NCBI GenBank assembly: GCA_902589825.1 | Contig: CACIUL010000006.1 | Coordinates: 1-64,000 of the forward strand | DNA from: an uncultured Verrucomicrobiota bacterium | GTDB lineage: Bacteria > Verrucomicrobiota > Verrucomicrobiia > Verrucomicrobiales > DEV007 | Direction: 5' to 3' | Length of the DNA stretch: 64,000 nt | Part shown: positions 1-8,144 of the stretch, piece after piece | How positions within the stretch are numbered: the first letter of the stretch is position 1 | Layout of the letters: each line of letters starts with the position of its first letter | Program-made: the position numbers and the translations under genes | Notes under the pieces: generated by a model | What the model was told of the DNA's origin: nothing | Database searches by the model: none | Seen by the model: only the letters and a program-made list of their open reading frames with translations

Positions 1-206
1 ACAACAGTGCCGACGCTCTCATGCCCAAGTGCAAAGGGAAAGGCTTTTTCCATTCCCGGAAAATGGCCCGCAACAAGCTCGCTGTCTGTATTGTTGCAGA
101 TACAAGCAACCTCGGTTTTAACCAGTGCCTGATACTTCGTGGGAACAGGCACCGGAGTGTCAATGACAGTTACCTTATTTGGCTCAATAACGGCTACGCT
201 CTTCAT
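1..206 (-). CDS. Zinc-dependent alcohol dehydrogenase, N-terminal part (cut by window edge)
   Basis: Reading the minus strand from an ATG at 206 gives 68 codons without a stop, running off the left edge. The peptide starts MKSVAVIEPNKVTVIDTPVP and has a CxC followed by NNTDSELVAG at residues 35-48 and the GHES motif at 61-64. These are typical of the GroES-like catalytic domain of medium-chain (MDR) zinc dehydrogenases. The enzyme would oxidise an alcohol or polyol with NAD(P); the substrate cannot be told from this piece. It is divergent from the GntR regulator at 549, which may control it from the shared 340-bp gap (inference). Confidence 0.8.
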   Translation of the reverse strand, partial: MKSVAVIEPNKVTVIDTPVPVPTKYQALVKTEVACICNNTDSELVAGHFPGMEKAFPFALGHESVGTV

Positions 207-345
207 GTGTTTGTTCTTTGATTAATTCCCTGCACGTTCGCTTTCATCAACAGTGTAAATCAAAATTTCCAAATACCCGGAAAACTTTGCGAATCTCCAA
301 TTCCTGCGAGGAGTCTTATTACAGTAGTCCTTGCCATGGTCCCCC

Positions 346-412
346 CCGATAGTTACCTCTCTCCAGCCCTTATTAGTGGGGTTTGAGGGTGGGGAGAGGT
401 AACGCATATCGG
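346..412. repeat. Inverted repeat with GTTACCTCTC arms
   Basis: GTTACCTCTCTCC at 352-364 pairs with GGGGAGAGGTAAC at 391-403, with one G-T wobble. Outside these, CCGAT at 346-350 pairs with ATCGG at 408-412. The loop is 26 nt. No T-run follows on either side, so it is not a standard terminator. It lies 140-205 bp upstream of the alcohol dehydrogenase start and could be a leader structure or a protein-binding site. Confidence 0.5.
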
Positions 413-490
413 AGCAATGTTTTGATTACGCCAGTGATGCTTGCTCTCCTTGCCAATAATACCGTCTTTCACCATCAGGAAACCAAGATT

Positions 491-541
491 TGTTAATTGT
501 TAACAATTAACATTGACCCCTAAATCATAAACGATTAATGA
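491..541 (+). promoter_or_regulatory. Perfect 22-bp palindrome next to a -35-like TTGACC: likely operator of the GntR gene
   Basis: Positions 491-512 read identically on both strands, with core TTGTTAACAA. TTGACC (-35-like) begins at 513, and the 17-bp spacer leads to a poor -10 (TAATGA, 536-541). FCD-type GntR regulators bind palindromes with a GT...AC core, which fits, and such regulators often autoregulate. The operator role is inferred from symmetry and position; the -10 is weak. Confidence 0.5.
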
Positions 542-548
542 CAAATCA

Positions 549-1157
549 ATGAATGCTGCGCTGCAAAAACTCCGCTCAACACGCGACCGCATTACTGACA
601 CACTACGGGCTGAAATCTTATGCGGCCAATGGTCAAATGATGTTCCCGTAAGGGAACATTCACTTGCCAAACGATTTGGCGTGAGCCGGGGCCCCGTCAG
701 GGACTCCCTGCTCCAGCTCTCGCAGGAAGGCGTCCTGGTTTATCAGGCAAACAAGGGAGTGCGCGTCAATTCTCCGCCGATTGAGGAACAGAGGCAGCTG
801 CTGCAATCAATGCGGAGACAAATGGAGACCTTTTGTCTCCGCAAATGCATGGATCAACTGGACAAGGATGACGATGAAAACCTGCAGGAAATACTGCAGA
901 GACTCACTCGAGCATGCAAGCTCGGGAAGATATGTGACATTGCGGACATGGATCTTGCCCTGCATCGCTACCTCGTGCGCCGTGCATCACTGGAACTTGA
1001 AGCCGTTTGGCTCGGCATCACATCACGCCTGTTGATGGATTATTCACGAATTGACCAGTTTGAGGAAATAATCTATGAGCATGCCGCTATTGTGCAGGCT
1101 GTTTCTGATCGGGATACTGAGGCTGCCCAGAAGGCGTTAATTGAAAACATCATCTGA
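549..1157 (+). CDS. GntR family transcriptional regulator, FadR-like (FCD) subfamily
   Basis: The 202-residue protein has an N-terminal winged helix-turn-helix (about residues 10-75, with LAKRFGVSRGPVRDSLLQL). The C-terminal all-helical ligand-binding domain carries the DxxLHR pattern of the FCD family near residue 137. Such proteins bind a palindromic operator and release it when a small organic acid or sugar acid binds. It is slightly short for the family (usually 210-240). Its stop overlaps the start of the next gene (TGATG at 1155-1159), so it is probably cotranscribed with the cytochrome/DUF1549 and DUF1501 genes. The effector is unknown. Confidence 0.88.
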   Translation: MNAALQKLRSTRDRITDTLRAEILCGQWSNDVPVREHSLAKRFGVSRGPVRDSLLQLSQEGVLVYQANKGVRVNSPPIEEQRQLLQSMRRQMETFCLRKCMDQLDKDDDENLQEILQRLTRACKLGKICDIADMDLALHRYLVRRASLELEAVWLGITSRLLMDYSRIDQFEEIIYEHAAIVQAVSDRDTEAAQKALIENII

Positions 1158-3955
1158 TGCGTCTCTCTGCCGCTATCGCCGCCCTTATCGCAGTTTCAAT
1201 TGGTGAGACTTGCGCGTCCAAAGACGCTTCACATAACGGGGAAGCATTATTTGCATTAAAGGTCTTCCCCTTGCTGAACAGCAAGTGCTTTGCCTGCCAC
1301 GGTCAGGAAAAAGAAAAGGTCAAGGCCCAACTTGTACTTACATCACGAAAAGCAATGCTGGCAGGGGGTGAAAGCAAAAAGCCCGGGTTCATACCGGGCA
1401 GCCCCATGCGTAGCCCGATATATCTCGCTGTAACGCGCAAGCACGAGCCTGACTGGTCGGCGATGCCTCCAAAACAAAATGACAGGCTAACCAAGGACCA
1501 GGTTCAGTCACTAAGTCAGTGGATCACCTTGGGCGCACCATGGCCCGATGAGCAAACGCGTGCAAAATATACCGCGCTGGAGAGGTCGAAGCCGAGGACG
1601 GCTGATGGGTTACTGATACAAACCAGCGGAGGGCTCTCAGAAGAATGGACTTATCGACGCTACCAACCAAAGGACCTCTGGGCATTCCAACCCATCAAGA
1701 AGGTGACCAAGCCCATGAATGCAGAAAATCCCATAGACGCCTTCATCCTGCACAAACTCGAGCAGTCAGGAGTCAAACCTGCACCACAGGCTCATTTCCG
1801 AACTCTGGCAAAAAGAGCTTATTACAACCTGACAGGATTGCCCCCTACCCCATTTGAAATCTACCAGTTCAGACTGCAATGGGACAAGGACCAATCCACT
1901 GCATGGAGCAACCTGATCAACAAGCTTCTAGCAAGCCCTCACTATGGAGAAAGGTGGGGGCAGCATTGGCTTGATATCGTCCGGTATTCCGATACCGGGG
2001 GATACTCCAACGATTATGAGCGCTCAAACGCATGGCGTTACAGGGACTACGTCATCAGGGCATTTAACAGCGACAAGCCCTACAGCGACTTTGTCATTGA
2101 ACAAATTGCCGGTGATGAACTATGGAAAATGCAACCTGCCAAGCAACGTGATCCAGAACTGTTGATTGCATCCTCATTTCTGCGCATGGGCCCATGGGAT
2201 CCCGCAATGGTAAAGGTGCCCCAGGCCAGACAAATTTATCTGGATGATGTCGTGAACGCCGTGGGGCAAACCTTTCTGAGCACAACCATGCGCTGCTTCA
2301 AGTGCCACGACCACAAATTTGATCCTCTGCCAACCCGTGATTACTACAGGATGTATGCGGCATTTGCAGGAACTCAACTGGCAGAAAGACCCGCACCTTT
2401 CCTCAAGGAAGAAAATGTTTCCGGTTTTGAAAAGGGGCGGAGCATGACGCAAAAGATGCTCGATTTTGCCACAAGCCGGTTTGAGGCCATTTATAACAAG
2501 CAGGAGTCCGCAGCCAGCGCATGGTTCACTGCGCACGGCAAGGATTACATGGACGAGAGATCCAGGAGAAACCTGCCTGACGAAGAGAAGCCTCCCCGTC
2601 ATGTCGGTCTCTCTCCCGAAGAAACCGGCCGCAAGAAAGTGCGCGAACAGGACAAGTGGATCTGGAATCGCCGGATGGAACGCTATAAACCAATGGTTCA
2701 GGGTGTTTATAACGGACCGGATCCGAAATCCCTCAACGCGCGATCCATGCGCATGCCCAAGTCTACCCCGAAAGGGGCTCCCTCCCCAATCCACATACTG
2801 ATGGGAGGATCACTTGAAGCACCCGGTGAAAAGGTTAGTCCCGGAGTGTTGAGCGGCATGGGCATTCCATCCTCAACTGACTCAGCCGACCCTTACAAAC
2901 TGACAAAAAGCCTTCATGGGCGGCGCCTTGGACTGGCAAAGTGGATTGTCGACCCACGCAATACAATCACTGCACGGTCGATCATTAACCGCGTATGGCA
3001 ACATCATTTCGGGCGAGCGCTTGCAGGTAACCCGAACAATTTTGGTGCCAAAGGCGGCAAACCCACTCACCCCGCATTACTGGACTGGCTGGCATCGGAC
3101 TTCATGGAAAACGGCTGGCAATTAAAGCGCTTGCACCGCATGATAATGACTTCGTCCACATATCGGCAAAGCGGTCAGCATCCAGACATTTCAATGCTGC
3201 GCACCATGGACCCTGAAAATAAACTCTTTGCCTACAGATCACCGCGCAGGCTGACTGCAGAGGAATTGCGTGACAGCCTGCTAAAAACCACCGGCGAATT
3301 AAATCCAATGGCCGGAGGCCTGCCCGTTTATCCGGAAATAAATATGGAAGTCGCCCTTCAACCACGGATGATCCAGTTCTCAATCGCTCCGGCCTACCAG
3401 CCATCACGTCTTCCCGGGCAGCGTAATCGGAGAAGTATATATGCTTATCGCACCCGCGGACAACCGGATCCATTCCTTGAACTTTTCAACCAGCCGAACC
3501 CAAATGACTCATGTGAAGAAAGAGATTCAACGTCTGTAAGCCCACAAGCCTTAACTCTACTCAACAGTCAAATAATGACCGACAGGTCCATTGCCCTTGC
3601 AATGCGGGTTGAAAAAGAATTCGACACGCTGCACCTGCAGGTTAAGCGGGCGGTCCAACTGGCATTGGGACGTGTGCCAAGCAAGACCGAATGGGACTCG
3701 CTCAAAAAGTATGTTTTGAAGATGGAAATCTATCACGGCAAGCACCAACCCGTTCCTGTTACTTACCCGAGAAGCATTATCCGTTCATTAGTGGAGGAAT
3801 TCACCGGGCAACCCTTCCAGTATAAGGAAATACTACCTGTCTTTGATGACTACGTGCCGGACAGAAGGCCGGCTGACGTAAACCCGAAAACACGGGCTCT
3901 CGCGGATTTGTGTCTCTTGCTTTTCAACTCCAATGAATTCATCTATGTTTACTGA
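1157..3955 (+). CDS. Planctomycete-type cytochrome c / DUF1549 / DUF1553 protein
   Basis: This 932-residue protein has a short hydrophobic N-terminus (probable signal peptide). A heme-binding CFACH motif follows at residues 44-48 in a Planctomycete-type cytochrome domain (about 30-125). DUF1549 spans roughly 190-400 and includes RWGQHWLDIVRYSDTGGY and a second CFKCHDHKFDP motif. DUF1553 spans roughly 590-865 (GLAKWIVDPRN, NRVWQHHFG). The family is abundant in Planctomycetes and Verrucomicrobia, is exported and is nearly always paired with a DUF1501 gene, as here. Its biochemical role is unproven; an electron-transfer or carbohydrate-oxidation function is often assumed. It is translationally coupled to the GntR gene and overlaps the next gene. 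Confidence 0.93.
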   Translation: MRLSAAIAALIAVSIGETCASKDASHNGEALFALKVFPLLNSKCFACHGQEKEKVKAQLVLTSRKAMLAGGESKKPGFIPGSPMRSPIYLAVTRKHEPDWSAMPPKQNDRLTKDQVQSLSQWITLGAPWPDEQTRAKYTALERSKPRTADGLLIQTSGGLSEEWTYRRYQPKDLWAFQPIKKVTKPMNAENPIDAFILHKLEQSGVKPAPQAHFRTLAKRAYYNLTGLPPTPFEIYQFRLQWDKDQSTAWSNLINKLLASPHYGERWGQHWLDIVRYSDTGGYSNDYERSNAWRYRDYVIRAFNSDKPYSDFVIEQIAGDELWKMQPAKQRDPELLIASSFLRMGPWDPAMVKVPQARQIYLDDVVNAVGQTFLSTTMRCFKCHDHKFDPLPTRDYYRMYAAFAGTQLAERPAPFLKEENVSGFEKGRSMTQKMLDFATSRFEAIYNKQESAASAWFTAHGKDYMDERSRRNLPDEEKPPRHVGLSPEETGRKKVREQDKWIWNRRMERYKPMVQGVYNGPDPKSLNARSMRMPKSTPKGAPSPIHILMGGSLEAPGEKVSPGVLSGMGIPSSTDSADPYKLTKSLHGRRLGLAKWIVDPRNTITARSIINRVWQHHFGRALAGNPNNFGAKGGKPTHPALLDWLASDFMENGWQLKRLHRMIMTSSTYRQSGQHPDISMLRTMDPENKLFAYRSPRRLTAEELRDSLLKTTGELNPMAGGLPVYPEINMEVALQPRMIQFSIAPAYQPSRLPGQRNRRSIYAYRTRGQPDPFLELFNQPNPNDSCEERDSTSVSPQALTLLNSQIMTDRSIALAMRVEKEFDTLHLQVKRAVQLALGRVPSKTEWDSLKKYVLKMEIYHGKHQPVPVTYPRSIIRSLVEEFTGQPFQYKEILPVFDDYVPDRRPADVNPKTRALADLCLLLFNSNEFIYVY

Positions 3956-5339
3956 CATGAATCCATTCCACTGTGGCCGCCGCGAATACCTCTATGGACT
4001 AGGTTCATCGCTCGGGGCATTGGCAATGACCGACTTGCTCGCCGGCGAGACCATCAGTCCCCTTGCCCCCAAAAAGCCAATGCACCAGCCAAGTGCCAAG
4101 GCTGTAATCATGCTCTTTATGGAAGGCGGACCAAGCCAAGTTGACACCTTTGACCCGAAACCAAGGCTAAATGAAAGGCATAAATTGGAATCCAAGAGGT
4201 CTGCAGGACTTGCAACCGGTTTTCGCTTTTATGTAGGCAGCCCCTTCAAGTCACGCAAGGTTGGCCAATCAGGCCTGGATATGAGTGACCAGTGGATTCA
4301 TCTTCCCGAGGTTGCCGATGAATTGTGCAATTACCGCGGCTGCCAAGCGGAATCGCTCAACCACCCCGAGGCACTCTTCCATATGAATACCGGCAGCCGA
4401 CTCGGAAGCGACCCCGCACTGGGGGCATGGGCCAATTACGGGCTGGGCAGCACCAACCAGAACCTTCCAGGCTACATTGTCATGAGCGAGCTGGCACTGC
4501 CTCAAGGAGGATCACGAAACTGGAGCAACGGTTTTTTACCTGCCCATTTTCAAGGAACAAGGCTCAGACCGGAAGGCTCCCCCATTCTTGACCTTCACCC
4601 ACCTGCCCACAAAACCAGGCAACACCAAAGGCAGGCACTTGACCAATTATCACAGCTCAATGAGCTGCATGCAAAGAAGCACCCGCACCACCGGGATTTA
4701 GCAGCAAGGATGGAGAGCTATGAGCTGGCTTACAGAATGCAGGCAGAGGTCCCGGGAGTCATGGATTTAAAAGGAGAGTCAGAGGCTACCCGTGAAGCAT
4801 ATGGCATGAACCAAAAACATACCGAGAAGTTTGGGACACAATGCCTAATGGCTCGGAGACTTGTTGAAAAGGGAGTTCGCTTTGTGCAGATTTTCTCAGG
4901 CGGTTGGGACAGCCATGATTACCTTGAACGCGGTCACTCCTCAAGGATCAGGAGCGTGGACAAGCCCATGACTGCACTTATCAAGGACCTAAAGCAAAGA
5001 GGCATGCTGGATGACACACTGGTGATCTGGACCGGAGAGTTTGGCCGTACACCAGACAATAACCGCCGTGGCGGTGTCTACTCCCTTGGCAGGGGACACA
5101 ATATTGATGCCATGACAATGCTACTTGCCGGAGGCGGTGTTAAAAAGGGAGCTGTCGTTGGAGCGACTGATGAAATTGGAGCCACCGCCACAGAAGTGGT
5201 TCACCCAATTCGTGACCTCCACGTGACTATTCTTCACCTCCTGGGACTTGATGACAACAGTTTGACCTACTTCCATGGAGGACGATATAAGCAACTCTCA
5301 CAATTTGGGGGCAAGGTTATCAGCGAACTGATCGCATGA
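3933..5339 (+). CDS. DUF1501 family secreted protein (sulfatase-like fold)
   Basis: The 468-residue protein begins with a twin-arginine-like leader (CGRREYLYGLGSSLGALA near residue 15), as usual for DUF1501 proteins, which are exported folded by Tat. Family marks include MLFMEGGPSQVDTFDPKP and WTGEFGRTPDNN, which resemble metal-binding segments of the alkaline phosphatase/sulfatase superfamily. Three in-frame ATGs (3933, 3945, 3957) are possible starts; the last follows the previous stop by one base. None has a clear ribosome-binding site, so coupling to the upstream gene is likely. It probably acts with the DUF1549/1553 partner in the periplasm; substrate unknown. Confidence 0.93.
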   Translation: MNSSMFTDMNPFHCGRREYLYGLGSSLGALAMTDLLAGETISPLAPKKPMHQPSAKAVIMLFMEGGPSQVDTFDPKPRLNERHKLESKRSAGLATGFRFYVGSPFKSRKVGQSGLDMSDQWIHLPEVADELCNYRGCQAESLNHPEALFHMNTGSRLGSDPALGAWANYGLGSTNQNLPGYIVMSELALPQGGSRNWSNGFLPAHFQGTRLRPEGSPILDLHPPAHKTRQHQRQALDQLSQLNELHAKKHPHHRDLAARMESYELAYRMQAEVPGVMDLKGESEATREAYGMNQKHTEKFGTQCLMARRLVEKGVRFVQIFSGGWDSHDYLERGHSSRIRSVDKPMTALIKDLKQRGMLDDTLVIWTGEFGRTPDNNRRGGVYSLGRGHNIDAMTMLLAGGGVKKGAVVGATDEIGATATEVVHPIRDLHVTILHLLGLDDNSLTYFHGGRYKQLSQFGGKVISELIA

Positions 5340-5388
5340 TCCATGCCAGAATCGCTTAAGAACTTAACAAGCTTCCTGCCAAACCAGC

Positions 5389-6246
5389 ATGAGGATAGTT
5401 ACAGCAATCATCAGTGCTTGCCTTCCACTTGTCGTGTCGGCGAATGCACTCAAGCCCGGGACAAATCTCGTGAAAATCAATCACGACGGACACCTAAGGG
5501 AAATGCTGGTGCGCTTGCCGGAAAACTATACACCAATGCGCTCTTATCCTGTCATCTTCGGCTTCCACGGGGCAGGTGGGCCAAAGGAAGGATATCACCG
5601 CCAACTCGAGCACCTCGTACACGGGCATGGATTCATCAGCGTCAGTCCACAGGGGATCAGTAACGCCAGGGGCATTACAGGCTGGAACGGTTTTGCAGGA
5701 CATCGTATAAGCAATACTGATGATGTCGGCTTCGTGCGGAAAAGTATCGACCACCTTAAGCAACAGGCCTCCATTGACCAGGATCGAATTTATGCAACCG
5801 GAGGATCCAGCGGAGCCATATTTTGTTTCCGGCTGGCGATGGAGACAGATCTGTTTGCAGCAATCGCACCAATGAGGGGCGCCATGATAAAAAGACCGCC
5901 CGCTCCGAAGAATCGTCCAAGAATATCCATTCTCCTTGTATGCGGGGCCAATGACCCTCTCTTTAAAGGTGGCGAGCAGGCCCGCGGCGAAGTGTTCTAT
6001 TCAGCCCGGGAAACAATGCAGGCATGGGCTAAAAACCATGGCCATGATCATCCCCCCAAAAAACAGGTCACGAAAGAGGGAATTCAACTGACTCACTTCG
6101 GCTCAACGGAGACTGGTCCTGAATTGGTGCTATATGCCGTTGAGGGTACAGGGCATCGTCTGGGCCGAGGACAAATGCGGAGCGCCTTGGATTTCATGGG
6201 CAAGTTTTTCCTGCGGCACTCAAAACCCGTTACTTCAAAAAAGTAG
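5389..6246 (+). CDS. Secreted alpha/beta-hydrolase of the PHB depolymerase / LpqC esterase family
   Basis: The 285-residue protein has a clear signal peptide (MRIVTAIISACLPLVVSANA). The oxyanion-loop motif GFHGAGG and a nucleophile elbow ATGGSSGA (GxSxG, near residue 140) follow. An acid in CGANDPLFKGGE and a His in GTGHRLGRG complete the likely catalytic triad. The family includes extracellular polyhydroxybutyrate depolymerases and feruloyl or acetyl-xylan esterases. The gene lies 49 bp after the DUF1501 gene on the same strand, so it is probably the last gene of this operon. It may remove ester groups from a polymer before further breakdown (inference). Confidence 0.85.
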   Translation: MRIVTAIISACLPLVVSANALKPGTNLVKINHDGHLREMLVRLPENYTPMRSYPVIFGFHGAGGPKEGYHRQLEHLVHGHGFISVSPQGISNARGITGWNGFAGHRISNTDDVGFVRKSIDHLKQQASIDQDRIYATGGSSGAIFCFRLAMETDLFAAIAPMRGAMIKRPPAPKNRPRISILLVCGANDPLFKGGEQARGEVFYSARETMQAWAKNHGHDHPPKKQVTKEGIQLTHFGSTETGPELVLYAVEGTGHRLGRGQMRSALDFMGKFFLRHSKPVTSKK

Positions 6247-6395
6247 TTTCCAGCGACTGCAATAAGATCATTCCCGCACATCATGCAATTACCCTTTGCC
6301 GGCAACTCCATTGCCAAAGGAAGAATGCAACGACAAGAAAAGCGGAGATCCAACAAAAAGCGTTAATAGCAAGGCTTTCCAGTTCACTGAAAATT

Positions 6396-6608
6396 CTAGT
6401 CGCCGCCACCCTCATCCGTCCGCCTGTTTGAAGCCTTCCTTTTCAGCTCTCCAGCAATGTCGCGCAGGGCGCCAAGAAAGCCGCAAAGCACCCATAAGGC
6501 AACCAACGCAACCACACTGAGCCCTATAATGCCCAGCCCATTCTCCGTTGTGCTGAATGGGGCATCGAAGAGGCCTTTTATATAGTTCCACACAAATAAG
6601 AAAATCAC
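6396..6608 (-). CDS. Small single-pass membrane protein, unknown function
   Basis: The 70-codon frame starts at a GTG. One strongly hydrophobic segment (GIIGLSVVALVALWVLCGFL, about residues 24-44) is followed by a basic then acidic tail (ELKRKASNRRTDEGGGD). The positive-inside pattern and clean hydrophobic core look like a real membrane peptide rather than noise. The family is not recognised. It is preceded by another small membrane protein gene on the same strand (6673-6858). Confidence 0.5.
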   Translation of the reverse strand: MIFLFVWNYIKGLFDAPFSTTENGLGIIGLSVVALVALWVLCGFLGALRDIAGELKRKASNRRTDEGGGD

Positions 6609-6672
6609 CTATTCCGTGAATGATGAAAAGGCAAAAATCATTTCAGCTCATAATAAGGCCGATCCGCAACCT

Positions 6673-6858
6673 TTATTCCCGACCAGAGCCTTGCTCAACA
6701 CCATCTTCACATCCTTTCACCTGATCTTCTTCTTCCTTCGCTTTCGAACGCGGCGCTATACGCGCCGTAATGTAAAGAATCACCGTAAGCAAGACTGCTG
6801 GAACCACGAGAATCAATACACCCCATAAAAGGACATCTCCGGTCAACTCATCAGACAT
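6673..6858 (-). CDS. Small single-pass membrane protein, unknown function
   Basis: From the ATG at 6858 this gives 61 residues; an upstream ATG at 6891 would add 11. A hydrophobic segment (VLLWGVLILVVPAVLLTVIL) is followed by RIAPRSKAKEEEDQ and an acidic tail. The layout matches the neighbouring small gene, so the two may be a pair of accessory membrane peptides. No ribosome-binding site is clear. Confidence 0.5.
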   Translation of the reverse strand: MSDELTGDVLLWGVLILVVPAVLLTVILYITARIAPRSKAKEEEDQVKGCEDGVEQGSGRE

Positions 6859-7008
6859 TAATAATATGAACGGCAAATGCCCATCAACCATTCAGCACGT
6901 TATCGCGACCTCACCCAAGGCACAAGCAACTCTGGATCATGGGTAAGATAATAACGATGGGTAAAGATTTTTCATTGCGAGCCCATAACAGGCATCGGAC
7001 ACTTTTTC

Positions 7009-7944
7009 ATGGACCACATTCCTGACATCAATGACCAGGCAACACTTGATGGCATACTTAACCAGGCCGTTAAATTTGAAACGCTGCAAAATCGTGGGAG
7101 CCATGACGAGGAACTGATCTACCTGCCCAACAAGCTTTCCCCCTTCTCAGGATGGAGTAAGGAAACTCACAGTAATGGACAGGTCTGCGACTTGGTCCAT
7201 TATCTCGACGGTAAGCGCGACGGGCTTTCGGCTGAATGGTATGAGAACGGGCAATCATGCCGAAATTCTACATACAGGGCAAACCTCCTTCATGGGGCTT
7301 TTGAAGAATGGTACACAAGCGGCAACCTTTCCTTGAAATGCACCTATTCCGATGGCAGCAGAGATGGACTTTACGAAACCTGGTTTGAAAACGGAAACAG
7401 GCAGGAAAGGTATACTTTCAGCAATGGTCAAAAGGAGGGGCTCTGTGAAGACTGGCACGAGAACGGACAACCGGCCCTTAAGCACACGCTCATCAATGGG
7501 CAAATGGAAGGCCTGAGCCAATCCTGGTATGAGGATGGCCAGAAATGGAAATCAATTAACTATAATATGGGCCAATACCATGGTCTCTACGAGTCATGGC
7601 ATCCCAACGGGAAGAGGCGATCCAGATACAATTGTCAGAACGACCAGATTGATGGAACTTTTGAGGACTGGCACCCGAATGGCAATCGCTGGAAAAAAGC
7701 AAGCTATAAGAACGGTCAATACCACGGTTTATATGAAGAGTGGAACCTCGAGGGGAAGCGTCGCACCAGGGTCAATTACAGCAACGGCTTGAAGGAAGGA
7801 CTATGTGAAGGATGGCACCAATCGGGCAATCAATCATGGAAATGCACCTTTAAAAGCGGCAAGGAGCACGGACTTTGGGAGCGCTGGGACGATAAGGGCA
7901 ATTACACCGCTGAGCAGTGGCAGGACGGGGCACCTGTTGAATAA
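7009..7944 (+). CDS. Ten-repeat MORN/YwqK-like protein
   Basis: After about 64 residues with no obvious signal peptide, the 311-residue protein consists of ten tandem 24-residue units (residues 65-304). The consensus is roughly Y.nGq..GL.e.Whe.Gn. This is the MORN_2 repeat of YwqK-type proteins, sometimes annotated as the antitoxin part of a toxin-antitoxin pair. The repeats form a flat beta-hairpin array used in binding. Neither neighbour looks like a toxin, so that label is not supported here. It stands alone between the small membrane genes and the tRNA. Confidence 0.85.
   Translation: MDHIPDINDQATLDGILNQAVKFETLQNRGSHDEELIYLPNKLSPFSGWSKETHSNGQVCDLVHYLDGKRDGLSAEWYENGQSCRNSTYRANLLHGAFEEWYTSGNLSLKCTYSDGSRDGLYETWFENGNRQERYTFSNGQKEGLCEDWHENGQPALKHTLINGQMEGLSQSWYEDGQKWKSINYNMGQYHGLYESWHPNGKRRSRYNCQNDQIDGTFEDWHPNGNRWKKASYKNGQYHGLYEEWNLEGKRRTRVNYSNGLKEGLCEGWHQSGNQSWKCTFKSGKEHGLWERWDDKGNYTAEQWQDGAPVE
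7201..7920 (+). repeat. Ten tandem 72-bp coding repeats (MORN-like)
   Basis: The coding sequence of residues 65-304 is ten head-to-tail units of exactly 72 bp with no indels between units. The units differ at many positions, so the array is old rather than freshly expanded. Confidence 0.75.
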
Positions 7945-8002
7945 GGCGGTGGAGATGACGCTTCCAACAAAAAAGCCCTCTGCCATGCATGGATATCAAA
8001 TG

Positions 8003-8075
<73 letters not shown>

Positions 8076-8144
8076 TTATTGATGAGGATCGTGAGACTAC
8101 GTGCATTCACGACCCCTGACAAGCGGGAAATCAGATATAAACCA

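Larger units (their letters stand above)
207..548. other. Divergent intergenic region between the alcohol dehydrogenase and the GntR gene
   Basis: No convincing gene is seen here. A 61-codon minus-strand reading frame at 222-407 has no recognisable motif. The gap holds two inverted repeats, listed separately: a long-armed hairpin at 346-412 and a perfect palindrome at 491-512. It is the only space available for the promoters of both flanking genes. Confidence 0.7.

Noticed and set aside
222-407. A 61-codon minus-strand frame in the divergent gap
   Set aside because: It has no motif or ribosome-binding site and overlaps the inverted repeat at 346-412.
2174-2794. A 206-codon minus-strand reading frame
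   Set aside because: It is antisense to the conserved DUF1549 region and has no recognisable motif; the plus-strand gene explains the sequence.
7201-7920. CRISPR or recent tandem duplication
   Set aside because: The units are coding, contiguous with no spacers and well diverged; they encode protein repeats.
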